A DNA stretch of 64,000 bases. It comes from Streptomyces sp. BV286 (lineage in GTDB: Bacteria > Actinomycetota > Actinomycetes > Streptomycetales > Streptomycetaceae). Position numbers and translations under genes: made by a program. Of this stretch, positions 25,881 through 34,523 are shown in pieces. The stretch's first letter is position 1. Each line of letters begins with the position of its first letter. The stretch spans positions 33,762 through 97,761 of the forward strand of contig NZ_JAHRIB010000203.1 of assembly GCF_019090165.1 (NCBI RefSeq), in the 5' to 3' direction. The notes under the pieces are model-generated. The model saw only the letters and a list, made by a program, of their open reading frames with translations. It had not been told where the DNA came from and ran no database searches.

Positions 25881-28199
25881 TCACCCCTCGACGTGTAGCA
25901 CCGCCGGCACGGCCGTCAGCGCGGCCCGCGCCGACTCCGCGACGCGGATCTCCAGGGTTCCGGGCAGCACGGCCGTCTCCAGGTCGGCGCCGACCTGCGC
26001 CAGTTGGGCGGCGCCGAGAGGGAAGGCGACCGTACGGGACTGCCCCGGTGCGAGGTCCACGGCCCGGAAGTCGCGCAGTTCGAGGGTGCGGGGCCAGACG
26101 GAGGCCCGCAGACGGCGGACGTAGAGCTGGACGACCGTACGGCCCTGCCGCCGCCCGGTGTTGACGACCTCGACCGTGACGGTGCGCCCGGCCAGGTGCG
26201 GCGGACCGTACCGGAAACTCGTGTACGACAGTCCGTGCCCGAAGGAGTACAGCGGCTCGGCGCTCTCGTCCACGTAGGCGCCGTACTCGGTGTCCTTGTG
26301 GTTGTAGTACACGGGGAGTTGGGCCGCCGAACGCGGGACGGAGACGGGCAGCCGCCCGACCGGTTCGGTGTGGCCGAGGAGCACCTCGGCGATCGCGTCG
26401 CCGCCCCACGGGCCGGGATACCAGGCGGTCAGCAGTGCGCCCGCGCGCCGCGCCGCCTCGGGAACCGCGTGCGGGCGGCCCTGGACCAGGACGACCACCG
26501 TCGGTGTTCCGGTCGCGGTCACGGCGTCCAGCAGGGCGTACTGGGCGGCCCCGAGCCGCAGCGAGGCCAGGTCGGCGCCCTCGCCGCAGGTCGTCCCGGA
26601 CACGGCGGCGCGGGCGGCTCCGTTGGCCGCGAAGCCGGTGTCCGGTGTGCGTGCGCTGCTGCCGCCCAGGGCGAGCACGGCCAGGTCGGAGGCGGCCGCC
26701 GCGGCGACGGCCGCGGGGATGCCGGAGAGGTCGTCGCCGGTGAGCGCGCAGCCGGGGGCGTGACGGATGTCCGCGCCGGGCGGTGCGAGCCGCCGCAGTG
26801 CGTCGAGCAGAGAGGTGCCGGTGCCCGGTCGCTGCGGGGCGGTGTAGTCGCCCGACTGGTGGGTGATCGTGGCGGACTGGGGGCCCAGTACGGCGATGCG
26901 GGAGACGCGCGCGGGCACGGGCAGCAGGCCGCCGTCGTTGTGGAGGAGGGTGACGGCGGCTCGCGCCAGGGCCGTGCTCAGGTCGCGGCCGCGGGCCGGC
27001 GGCGGCGCGGCGGGGGCCCGCTCTTCGAAAAGCCCCAGCCGGAACTTCAGCCGCAGGACGCGGGCGACGGCCGCGTCGAGGACGGATTCGTCCACGAGCC
27101 CGCGCTCGACCGCCTCCTGAAGGTGTGTGAAGCCGTCGTCCCAGAGGCTGAGGTCGACACCGGCGTCGAGCGCGAGGGCGCCCGCGGACGCCTTGTCACC
27201 GGTGATGCGGGCCAGCCGGTCCACGGCGAGGCCGTCCGCCACGACCAGCCCGTCGAAGCCCCAGCGCTCCCGCAACAGCCCGGTGAGCAGAGCCCTGTTG
27301 CCGGCGCAGGGAAGACCGTCGACCTCGTTGTACGCGGCCATCACGGCGGCGGCGCCGCCCCGGATTCCGGCGCGCGCGGCGGGCAGATGGATCTCGTGCA
27401 GTTCACGGAGCCCGAGTTCGGACTCGGCGGAATTGCGCCCGCCCACGGTGGCGCCCTGCCCGGCGAAGTGCTTGAGGACGACGGGAGCCCGGTCGCCGGC
27501 GAAGCACTCGGCGCTCTCGCCCTGCATGCCCCGTACGAGGGCTTCGGTGAGGCGGGCCGCCAGGTACGGGTCCTCGCCGAAGCACTCCTCGGTGCGCCCC
27601 CAGCGCGGGTCACGGGCGATGTCGAGGGCCGCGACCAGCGCCACATGGCCGCCACGGGCGCGCAGTTCGGCCGCGGCGTGGGCGGCGGCCTCCTCGTACA
27701 GCTCGGGGTCCCAGGTGGCGCCGACGGCCAGGTTGACGGGGAGGACCGTGCCGTCGAGCGCCATGTGGCCGTGCGGCACCTCCTCGACGAACAGCGCCGG
27801 TATGCCGAGCCTGCTCCGCCCGACGACATGCCGCTGCACGAGTTCGGCCAGCGCGGCGCCGTCCTCGGCGCCGGGCCCGTTGCCGTGGTCGACCCCCGAC
27901 CAGGCGTCGGCCCGCTGCAGCCCGTACAGGGCGCCGAGTCCGGCGAAGCGCTCGGTCTCGGCGTACAGCGCCTCGGTGAGTTCGAAGCCGCCCGGTGTGC
28001 GGCGGTAGGCGTCCCAGCCGTACATCCGCTGGTTGAGCTGGCCCGCCTTCTCCCGCAGGGTCATCCGGGCGAGCAGGTCGGCGACCCTGGCGTCGACGGC
28101 CGCGTCCGGGTCCAGATAGAGGGGTCCCTGGCCGTCGTGGCCCCGGGAGACCTCGGATGTCTGCCCGGCCCTGGGGGTCGTGTGTTCCGGAGTCGCCAT
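25881..28199 (-). CDS. GH3 glycoside hydrolase (beta-glucosidase/exo-acting type)
   Basis: Retaining glycosidase of 772 residues with the full three-part architecture: TIM barrel (about 30-350), alpha/beta sandwich (about 390-600) and a C-terminal fibronectin-III-like domain (about 660-765). The family motifs are RDPRWGRTEECFGEDPYLAA, LKHFAGQG and the nucleophile Asp322 in GLVVADGLAV. It has no signal peptide, so it is probably intracellular, acting on imported oligosaccharides. The ATG at 28199 has GGAAGGA upstream. It belongs to the same minus-strand block as the sugar kinase at 28290, and an operon is likely. The released sugar could be glucose, xylose or another beta-linked residue; the family is broad. 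Confidence 0.92.
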   Translation of the reverse strand: MATPEHTTPRAGQTSEVSRGHDGQGPLYLDPDAAVDARVADLLARMTLREKAGQLNQRMYGWDAYRRTPGGFELTEALYAETERFAGLGALYGLQRADAWSGVDHGNGPGAEDGAALAELVQRHVVGRSRLGIPALFVEEVPHGHMALDGTVLPVNLAVGATWDPELYEEAAAHAAAELRARGGHVALVAALDIARDPRWGRTEECFGEDPYLAARLTEALVRGMQGESAECFAGDRAPVVLKHFAGQGATVGGRNSAESELGLRELHEIHLPAARAGIRGGAAAVMAAYNEVDGLPCAGNRALLTGLLRERWGFDGLVVADGLAVDRLARITGDKASAGALALDAGVDLSLWDDGFTHLQEAVERGLVDESVLDAAVARVLRLKFRLGLFEERAPAAPPPARGRDLSTALARAAVTLLHNDGGLLPVPARVSRIAVLGPQSATITHQSGDYTAPQRPGTGTSLLDALRRLAPPGADIRHAPGCALTGDDLSGIPAAVAAAAASDLAVLALGGSSARTPDTGFAANGAARAAVSGTTCGEGADLASLRLGAAQYALLDAVTATGTPTVVVLVQGRPHAVPEAARRAGALLTAWYPGPWGGDAIAEVLLGHTEPVGRLPVSVPRSAAQLPVYYNHKDTEYGAYVDESAEPLYSFGHGLSYTSFRYGPPHLAGRTVTVEVVNTGRRQGRTVVQLYVRRLRASVWPRTLELRDFRAVDLAPGQSRTVAFPLGAAQLAQVGADLETAVLPGTLEIRVAESARAALTAVPAVLHVEG

Positions 28200-28289
28200 G
28201 CGGCTGGTTCCTTCCGTGCTGCCGGTGCCGTGCCGGCCGCCGGGGGGCTCGTTGCGGGGTCCGCGGGTGCGGGCGGAGGACGGGGCCGG

Positions 28290-29633
28290 TCAGGTGGCCG
28301 GAGCCGAGGACGCCGGGCGGCCGTGCCCCAGCCGGGCGAGGGCCACGGCACCCCGGCAGCCGTCCGCGACCCAGTCGAGCCGCAGGCCGAGCTCCCGGAG
28401 CCGCTCGCTCAGGAGGACCGTGAGCGGCCCGTCCGGGCCGAGCAGCCCGCCGGTGGCGACCATGGGCTCGCCGGGGCGGGGCTCCAGAGCGCGGACGGTG
28501 TCCAGCAGATGGTCCACCGCCTCGTCGAGAATCGCCTCCGCGACGGGGTCCCCGGCCCGGGCGGCCTCGGCCACCAGCGGGGCGAGCCGGGCGAGGAGGA
28601 TCGGTGGCCCGGCCATGACGGCGGGCAGCAGATGCATGCGGTACGCCTCACGCCGGTCACGCGCCCACCCGGGCTCCGCCGGAATCCGCCCGGCTCGGCC
28701 CGCACCGGGTCTGCCGTCACCGCGGCAGGCGTCGGTGCGGCGGTCCTCGGCGCGGACGCCACCCTCCGCACGGGCGCCTTCGCCCGGGCCGCCCTCGCCG
28801 TGGACGGCGGCGGAGTGGCCGGGAGCACCGCGCTCCGCGTCGCCGGGTGCGTCTTCGCCGTCGGTGTCACGGCCGCGGCCACCACGGCCCCTGCCGCCGC
28901 GACCGGCGTGGGCAGAGTCGGCGTGGGCAGAGTCGGCGTCGGCAGAGTCGGCGTCGGCAGAGTCGGCGTGGGCAGGGCCGGCGGCGCGTCCCGCAGGCGG
29001 GCGGGCCTCCGTCGGCACCTCCAGTGCCCGGCCGACCATGTCGGCCAGCACGGTGGAAGCGCCGCGTCCGTCCGCCATGCGCAGCGCCGCCCGTACCGCG
29101 CTGCGGCCGATCCAGAATCCGCTGCCGTCGTCCCCGAGCAGCCAGCCGTCGCCGTCGACGGTGACGGCACAGCGGCGGTCCTCGATACGGATCGCGACCG
29201 CGCCGGTGCCGGCCACCAGGGCCAGACCGTCGGCCGGCGCCCCGGGAGCGGAGGCGAAGGCCGCCTCGATGTCGCTGCTGACGCCGATCGAGCCGGGCGC
29301 GATGCCCAGGCGCCGCAGCGCGGCGGTGAGGGCGGCCAGGGCGTTGAGGCGTCCTGGCTCGTCGGGAGAGGTCTGCGCGGCGCCCGCGAAGCCTCCGGCC
29401 ACGGCGACGACCCGCGCCCGCGCCCAGTCCGGCACCACCCCGGCGATGGCCTCGGCCAGGTGGTCGGTGAGCCGCGGCACCGGGACGGTGAGGGCGTTGC
29501 CGGGCCCGGCGGCGCCCTCGCGGAGCACACGGCCGTCCACGGCGGCTGCCAGGACGGCTCGGGTACGGGTGCCGCCGGCGTCCAGGCCCACCACGAGATC
29601 CTGAGCCAGATCCTGGTTCAAATCATTGTTCAT
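28290..29633 (-). CDS. BadF/BadG-type N-acetyl-sugar kinase with a large repeat-bearing insertion
   Basis: ASKHA-fold kinase of 447 residues, of the group that includes N-acetylglucosamine and N-acetylmuramate kinases. The phosphate-1 loop is GLDAGGTRTRA at about 16-26. Also present are VAGTGAVAIRIEDR and the nucleotide-site MVATGGLLGPDGPL near the end. About residues 205-325 are an Ala/Gly/Asp/Arg-rich insertion absent from what I know of the fold. It starts with five 15-bp DNA repeats (28905-28979) that encode ADSAD/ADSAH. Homologues are normally about 300-330 residues. The start is uncertain: ATG 29633 directly precedes the fold, while ATG 29657 lies in a putative operator. It would phosphorylate a hexosamine released by the island's hydrolases. 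Confidence 0.85.
   Translation of the reverse strand: MNNDLNQDLAQDLVVGLDAGGTRTRAVLAAAVDGRVLREGAAGPGNALTVPVPRLTDHLAEAIAGVVPDWARARVVAVAGGFAGAAQTSPDEPGRLNALAALTAALRRLGIAPGSIGVSSDIEAAFASAPGAPADGLALVAGTGAVAIRIEDRRCAVTVDGDGWLLGDDGSGFWIGRSAVRAALRMADGRGASTVLADMVGRALEVPTEARPPAGRAAGPAHADSADADSADADSAHADSAHAGRGGRGRGGRGRDTDGEDAPGDAERGAPGHSAAVHGEGGPGEGARAEGGVRAEDRRTDACRGDGRPGAGRAGRIPAEPGWARDRREAYRMHLLPAVMAGPPILLARLAPLVAEAARAGDPVAEAILDEAVDHLLDTVRALEPRPGEPMVATGGLLGPDGPLTVLLSERLRELGLRLDWVADGCRGAVALARLGHGRPASSAPAT
28905..28979 (+). repeat. Five tandem 15-bp repeats inside the kinase gene
   Basis: Unit GGCGTGGGCAGAGTC, at 28905, 28920, 28935, 28950 and 28965, with one or two substitutions in copies 3-5. The period is a multiple of three, so copy number could change without frameshift. 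Confidence 0.9.
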
Positions 29634-29643
29634 CGCCGACCAT

Positions 29644-29659
29644 GGTGGTTGATACATTC
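29644..29659 (+). promoter_or_regulatory. Putative RpiR operator in the kinase/GH5-like intergenic region
   Basis: GGTGGTTGATACATTC differs by one base from the site at 16359-16374 before the RpiR gene. It lies 11 bp before the kinase start and also faces the divergent GH5-like gene. Confidence 0.5.
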
Positions 29660-29826
29660 GTCGAGAACAAGCCCCGACCGCGCGTCGGAACGGGATTCCA
29701 CCCCTTTTCCGCCTACGCCCCCTTCCTCTCCCACTCCTTCAGCGTTCGCACTCCCCCAGCCGGGACTCCGAGGAGGACTCCATCAGCGCTTCACCCGCGT
29801 TCGCCGCGTCCGCACCCCGCTTCGGC

Positions 29827-31044
29827 GTGAACTACACACCCCGCCGTGGCTGGTTCCACTCCTGGCACGACTTCGATCCGGCCCACGCCCGTGAGGACCT
29901 GGCCCGGATAGCGGAGCTGGGCCTCGACCACGTGCGCGTCTTCCACCTCTGGCCGCTGCTCCAGCCCAACCGCACCCTCATCCGCACCACGGCGGTCGAT
30001 CAGCTCGTGCGGCTCGTCGACCTGGCGGCCGAGGCAGGTCTCGACGTCCTCGTGGACGGCGTGCAGGGCCATCTGTCGAGCTTCGACTTCTATCCGGAGT
30101 GGACCCGCGGCTGGCACCACCGCAACGTGTTCACGGATCCCGACGCCGTCGAGGCCCAGGCGGAACTGCTGCGCGTCCTCGGCCGCGCGCTCACCGGCCG
30201 ACCCCACCTCATCGGCCTCCAGCTCGGCAACGAACTCAACAACCTGGTCGAGCACAACCCGGTGACGGCCGCGGAGGTGGACCACTACCTCGACACGCTG
30301 CTCGCGGCCGCCCGGGACGGTCTCACCACCACCGGCGCGAGCGCCACAGCGCCCCGCCACCTGGTCACCCACTCCGCGTACGACGCGGCCTGGTACGGCG
30401 ACGACCACCCGTTCACCCCCGAGGCCTCGGCCCGCAAGGGGGATCTGACCACCGTGCACCCGTGGGTCTTCTCCGGCGACTGCGCGCGCCGCTACGGCCC
30501 CCGCTCCACCGAGGTCCTGCACCTGGCCGAGTACGGCGTGGAGCTGGCCACGGCGTACGCCGAGGACGCGACACGGCCGGTCTGGGTGCAGGAGACCGGC
30601 GCCCCGGAGCCTCACATCCCGGCCGCCGACGCCCCGGGGTTCGCCCGCGCGACCGTGCTGAACGCCGCCGGGTGCGCGGGGCTGTGGGGCGTGACCTGGT
30701 GGTGCTCGCACGACGTGGACCGCTCGCTGGCCGACTACCCGGAGCTGGAGTACACGCTGGGCCTCTTCGACTCCGCCGGCCGCGCCAAGCCGATCGCCGC
30801 CGCGTTCGCCGAGGCCGTCGCCGAGGTGCGGGCCGCACCCAGGCCCGGGCAGCGTCACACGGCCCTGGTGCTGGACTGCACCCCCGCCACCCGGTCGGTC
30901 TCGGGCCCGGGCGGCAGCTTCTTCGAGGCCTGGATGCGCCTGCGCGAGCGGGGCGTGCGCCCGGCCGTGGTCCTGGCCTCCCGTACGGACGATGCCACGC
31001 ACCTCGCGGCCCGGGGCATCACGGAGCTCGTACGCGACATGTGA
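29827..31044 (+). CDS. GH5-like glycoside hydrolase (true start possibly ATC at 29782)
   Basis: TIM-barrel retaining glycosidase of the GH5/clan GH-A type, 405 residues from GTG 29827. The acid/base is Glu136 in LGNELNN and the nucleophile Glu256 in VQETGAP; TVHPW and WWCSHDVD line the site. GTG 29827 is the first canonical start in the frame after a TGA at 29650, but it has no ribosome-binding site. It also begins inside the first barrel strand (PRFGVNYTP). AGGAGG at 29771-29776 lies 5 nt before an in-frame ATC at 29782, which would add 15 residues (ISASPAFAASAPRFG) and complete the strand. Start at ATC, or an ATG-to-ATC change, is therefore likely. It is divergent from the kinase with a shared operator at 29644. 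Confidence 0.85.
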   Translation: MNYTPRRGWFHSWHDFDPAHAREDLARIAELGLDHVRVFHLWPLLQPNRTLIRTTAVDQLVRLVDLAAEAGLDVLVDGVQGHLSSFDFYPEWTRGWHHRNVFTDPDAVEAQAELLRVLGRALTGRPHLIGLQLGNELNNLVEHNPVTAAEVDHYLDTLLAAARDGLTTTGASATAPRHLVTHSAYDAAWYGDDHPFTPEASARKGDLTTVHPWVFSGDCARRYGPRSTEVLHLAEYGVELATAYAEDATRPVWVQETGAPEPHIPAADAPGFARATVLNAAGCAGLWGVTWWCSHDVDRSLADYPELEYTLGLFDSAGRAKPIAAAFAEAVAEVRAAPRPGQRHTALVLDCTPATRSVSGPGGSFFEAWMRLRERGVRPAVVLASRTDDATHLAARGITELVRDM

Positions 31045-31167
31045 ACGCGCCGGAGCGGTCGGAGCACGACTCACGGGACGGCAGGAAGACGGGCGGTGGA
31101 GGCGGGCGGTGGAGGGTCCGAGAGCGGCCAGAGAGCGGACCGGGTGCGACAGCTGGAGGGCCGGGGC

Positions 31168-32661
31168 TCAACGGCCCGCCAGTACCTCCGCCGCCGCCCG
31201 CAGGTTGACCCGGCCCCGCCCGTACGAGCAGAGGCTGTCCCCGTCCTCCGGCAGCCCGGTGGAGACCCGGACGGCGTCCGGCCGCCTGGCGAGGAGGGCC
31301 GATCGGAAGCGGTCCTGCCAGGGGTGCAGTCCCGCGTCGCAGGTGGCGACGACCAGCGGCGAGCCCTCCGCCCACCGCAGGATCCCGGCGACGAGGGCCG
31401 CCGGCTCGGACGGCTCTCCGGTGACCGCCGTGCCCGAGGCCGTGGGATCGACGGCGCGCAGTTCGGTGAGCAGGTCCTCGCCGCCCCAGTTGAGCGCGGG
31501 GTGCGGCGGCGGGAACAGGTCGACGACGTGGGCTCCGGTCACGGGCGGCGGCGCGGGCCGGCCGCGCACGGCCCGGCGCGCCGCCTCCTGTCCGGCCCCC
31601 GTGTCCCAGCCGGCGACCGTCGCGGGGTCGACCGGGTCCGCGTACCGCTCGACGAGCCGCTCCACACGCCCCGCGGCCTCCAGCACCCGTTCCTCGGGCA
31701 GCACGCCGGCGCGCAGCGCGCCGAGTACGGCGTCCCGGCAGGCGAGGGTGGTCTCCAGGTCCGGTACCGCGACGATCACCTGGTCGGCACCCGCGGCGAG
31801 CGCGATGCGGGCGCCGGCCGCCTCGCCGTAACGGTCGGCGATCGCCTTCATCTCCAGCGCGTCGCTGACCAGGACCCCGTCGAAGCCGAGCTCGTCGCGG
31901 AGCAGATCGCGCAGGACGCGGCGGCTCAGCGTGGCCGGGCGGTTGGGGTCGAGCGCCTGGAAGACGACATGGGCGCTCATCAGCATCGGCACGCCCGCGG
32001 CGACGGCCTCGCGGAACGCCTCGAGGTCGGGCAGGAGCTCCTCGTACGACCGCGGGTCTACGGCCGTGTCGTGGTGGCTGTCGGTGACCGTGCCGCCGTG
32101 GCCGGGGAAGTGCTTGGCGCAGGAGGCGATGCCGCGCGCCTCGGTGGCCGTGATCCAGGCCCGCAGATGGCGTCCGGCGAGCCCGGGGTCGCCGCCGAAG
32201 GACCGGGTGCGCACGATCGGGTTGTCCGGGTGGTGCTGGAGGTCGGCGACCGGGGCGTACGAGGCGGTGATGCCGAGGGTGGCGAGATGTCCTGCCAGCG
32301 CGTCGGCGCAGCGGGCGGTGAGCTCCGTGTCGTCGACGACACCGAGGGCGAAGTTGCCGGGGACGTCGGGGGCGCCCGCGCCCACCAGGTGGCCGATGCC
32401 GCCGCCCTCGTTGTCGATGGCCACGAGCAGGTCGGGGCGTACGGCCCGCAGCTCGTCGGTGAGCCGGCGCACCTGCTCGGCGTCGCGCACGTTGCGGGTG
32501 AAGAGGATGACGCCGCCGAGACCCCGGTCGATGAGCCGCTTGAGGGTGTGGGGGACGCTCGCGGTTCCGTCGAAGCCCGCGACGAGGCAGCGGTGGGCGG
32601 CTTCGTCCAGGTCGACGGGCAGCGCGGGACCGTCGTACACGGCGGGCACGGTGTGGATCAC
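31168..32661 (-). CDS. GH3 beta-N-acetylhexosaminidase (NagZ type)
   Basis: Glycosidase of 497 residues with the NagZ-defining His/Asp loop KHFPGHGGTVTDSHHD (about 193-208) and the nucleophile Asp in GVLVSDALEMKAI. It would release GlcNAc from beta-linked glycans or peptidoglycan fragments. A C-terminal alpha/beta domain (about 385-497) follows the barrel. It has no signal peptide. GTG 32661 is chosen because GGAGG lies 9 nt upstream; the frame extends 20 codons further, but those residues look non-coding and overlap operator-like motifs. It is convergent with the GH5-like gene and completes the amino-sugar island. Confidence 0.9.
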   Translation of the reverse strand: MIHTVPAVYDGPALPVDLDEAAHRCLVAGFDGTASVPHTLKRLIDRGLGGVILFTRNVRDAEQVRRLTDELRAVRPDLLVAIDNEGGGIGHLVGAGAPDVPGNFALGVVDDTELTARCADALAGHLATLGITASYAPVADLQHHPDNPIVRTRSFGGDPGLAGRHLRAWITATEARGIASCAKHFPGHGGTVTDSHHDTAVDPRSYEELLPDLEAFREAVAAGVPMLMSAHVVFQALDPNRPATLSRRVLRDLLRDELGFDGVLVSDALEMKAIADRYGEAAGARIALAAGADQVIVAVPDLETTLACRDAVLGALRAGVLPEERVLEAAGRVERLVERYADPVDPATVAGWDTGAGQEAARRAVRGRPAPPPVTGAHVVDLFPPPHPALNWGGEDLLTELRAVDPTASGTAVTGEPSEPAALVAGILRWAEGSPLVVATCDAGLHPWQDRFRSALLARRPDAVRVSTGLPEDGDSLCSYGRGRVNLRAAAEVLAGR

Positions 32662-32679
32662 GACGGTTGTCCTCCGATC

Positions 32680-32730
32680 GGATGATGCAAGCCACCAAAA
32701 CATAACCCCAAGGTGAATCAATCAACCAGC
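32680..32730 (-). promoter_or_regulatory. Putative RpiR operators before the NagZ-type gene
   Basis: GAATCAATCAACCAGC (32715-32730) closely resembles GAATGTATCAACCACC, the complement of the site at 29644-29659. GGATGATGCAAGCCACC (32680-32696) is a looser copy nearer the start. Nothing else is apparent in the 190-bp gap to the DUF779 gene. Confidence 0.45.
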
Positions 32731-32851
32731 CTCGGTGTCATACGCAGCGATCTCCCGACGGGCCCTGACGCGCGTCCGCCGGCTCGGTAGTGTCCGCCGC
32801 AGCGGTCACGACCTGATCCGGTACGCCCGAAGCGACGAGGAGTGATGCACA

Positions 32852-33211
32852 GTGCCCTCTTCCGCCCCACGCGTGGAGCTGACACCCGCCGCGGCCGAGC
32901 TGCTGCGGCGACTGCGAGCCGTCCACGGTCCGCTGATGTTCCATCAGTCCGGAGGCTGCTGCGACGGCAGCGCGCCCATGTGTTACCCGGAGGGCGAGTT
33001 CAGGACCGGCGACTCCGACGTCCTGCTCGCCTCACTGGCCGTCGAGGGGGGCGAGGAGCCGGTCACGTTCTGGATGTCGCGGAGTCAGTACGAGGTGTGG
33101 CGTCACACCCGGCTGATCGTGGACGTGGTCGAAGGGAGGGGCAGCGGTTTCTCGCTGGAGGCACCCGAAGGGGTACGTTTCCTGACCCGTTCGCGTCTCG
33201 TCGGCACGTAG
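32852..33211 (+). CDS. DUF779-family protein
   Basis: Small soluble protein of 119 residues, recognised as DUF779 by FHQSGGCCDGSAPMCYPEGEF, FWMSRSQYEVWRHT and the C-terminal SLEAPEGVRFLTRSR. The paired Cys residues in GGCCDG and MCYPEG suggest a metal or redox site. In many genomes the family sits beside aldehyde dehydrogenase genes; none is adjacent here. GTG 32852 follows GAGGAG at about 10 nt. Function is unknown. Confidence 0.85.
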   Translation: MPSSAPRVELTPAAAELLRRLRAVHGPLMFHQSGGCCDGSAPMCYPEGEFRTGDSDVLLASLAVEGGEEPVTFWMSRSQYEVWRHTRLIVDVVEGRGSGFSLEAPEGVRFLTRSRLVGT

Positions 33212-33293
33212 CCGTCGTCACGGCACCCGCTCTGTGGTGAACTCCCCTGTGTCCTGGGCTATTTGAGGAGACAGCGGAGAGAGCAGGGGCAGC

Positions 33294-34523
33294 GTGACAC
33301 GACGCACCGGACGACTCAGAACCGCACTGACGGTCTTCGCGGCATGGAGCGCGCTGGCCGGTGCCGCTCTCGCCGGGGCGGCACCGGCCAGCGGCGCACC
33401 GGCTTTCAGCCGGCTGGCGCCGGGCGTGCGCTACGCGGAGTTCGACATCCCGGCCGCCAGGGGTGTGGCGCACGCACATGTACTCAGCATCGATCTCGGC
33501 AACCCCCGGGTGAGCGTCGATCTGCTCCACCCCGGCGCGGTCGCGGCCCGCGCCCCGATCTCGCGGCTGGCCGACGCGCAGGGCGCCGTCGCGGGCGTCA
33601 ACGGCGACTTCTTCAACATCACCGAGACCCAGCACCCGGGCGTGGAGGCGACCGGGGCGTCCGTCGGCCCGGCCGTCGCGAGCGGGCGCACGACCAAGGC
33701 GGCGGTTCCGGACGGGCAGCGCTTCGGCCCCGCCCTGCCGCCGGGCACGAGCACCGAGGACGTACTCGGCGTGGGTACGGACCGCAGGGCCCGCCTCGAC
33801 AGCCTGGTCCTCGACGGCTCGGTCGAGACCGGTGGGACGCGGCTGCCGCTCGGCGGCCTCAACCAGTACGCCCTGCCCGTCGGGTCCGTCGGCGCGTTCA
33901 CCTCCGACTGGGGCCGGGCCTCCCGTGTGCGGGCCACCTGCGGGACGGACACCGATCGCGCCGCGCCCTGCAGCACGGACACCCACGAGGTGACGGTCCG
34001 GGGCGGCCGGGTCGTGTCGTCGGCCCCGCTCCCCGGCAGCGGACCCATCGCGTCCGGCACCACGGTCCTGGTCGGCCGGGAGGCGGGCGCCCAACACCTG
34101 CGGAAGCTGTCCGCGGGCGAGCGGGTCGTGGTGCGGCACCGGCTGGTGGCGGCAGCGTCGAAGATCCCGTACCACTTCGCGGTCGGCGGCTATCCGGTCC
34201 TGCGCGGCGGCAGGCCGCTCGCGGGGCTCGACGACGTCACGTCGGCGGTCCGGACCGCGGCGGGCGTCTCGGACGGCGGCACCCGGCTGCTGCTCCTGGC
34301 GCTGGACGGGGCACCCGAGTTCCGCAGCGGGCTGACCATCGCTGAAGTCGCCGACACCATGCGGCAGCTGGGTTCCGTGGACGCGTTCAGTCTGGACGGG
34401 GGCGGCTCCACCACGCTGGCCGCCCGGGAGCCGGGGTCGACGGCCGCGACCGTACGGAACCATCCCAGCGGCGGGGCCGAACGCCCGGTACCGAACGGGA
34501 TCGGCGTGTTCTCGCGGTCCTGA
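33294..34523 (+). CDS. Secreted phosphodiester glycosidase-family protein
   Basis: Exported protein of 409 residues. The signal peptide (about 1-35, ending PASGAPA) is followed by a phosphodiester glycosidase (NAGPA-like) domain. Its signatures are VAGVNGDFFNITETQHPGV, IPYHFAVGGYPVLRGG, LLLALDGAPEFRSG and AFSLDGGGSTTLAAR. Family members remove a sugar from a sugar-phosphodiester, for example on exopolysaccharide or wall polymers. GTG 33294 has AGGGG upstream. A 20-bp tandem duplication covers its stop codon (34515-34553). Confidence 0.88.
   Translation: MTRRTGRLRTALTVFAAWSALAGAALAGAAPASGAPAFSRLAPGVRYAEFDIPAARGVAHAHVLSIDLGNPRVSVDLLHPGAVAARAPISRLADAQGAVAGVNGDFFNITETQHPGVEATGASVGPAVASGRTTKAAVPDGQRFGPALPPGTSTEDVLGVGTDRRARLDSLVLDGSVETGGTRLPLGGLNQYALPVGSVGAFTSDWGRASRVRATCGTDTDRAAPCSTDTHEVTVRGGRVVSSAPLPGSGPIASGTTVLVGREAGAQHLRKLSAGERVVVRHRLVAAASKIPYHFAVGGYPVLRGGRPLAGLDDVTSAVRTAAGVSDGGTRLLLLALDGAPEFRSGLTIAEVADTMRQLGSVDAFSLDGGGSTTLAAREPGSTAATVRNHPSGGAERPVPNGIGVFSRS

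Noticed and set aside
28905..28979. CRISPR-like array
   Set aside because: Units are 15 bp with no spacers and lie in frame inside a kinase gene; they are coding repeats.
29642..29830. Short plus-strand ORF starting at ATG 29642, in a different frame, as the beginning of the GH5-like gene
   Set aside because: It is out of frame with the barrel and lies over the putative operator; no domain is encoded.
26004..29894. 1296-codon plus-strand open frame opposite GH3 and the sugar kinase
   Set aside because: It spans two real minus-strand genes and an operator region and has low-complexity composition without motifs.
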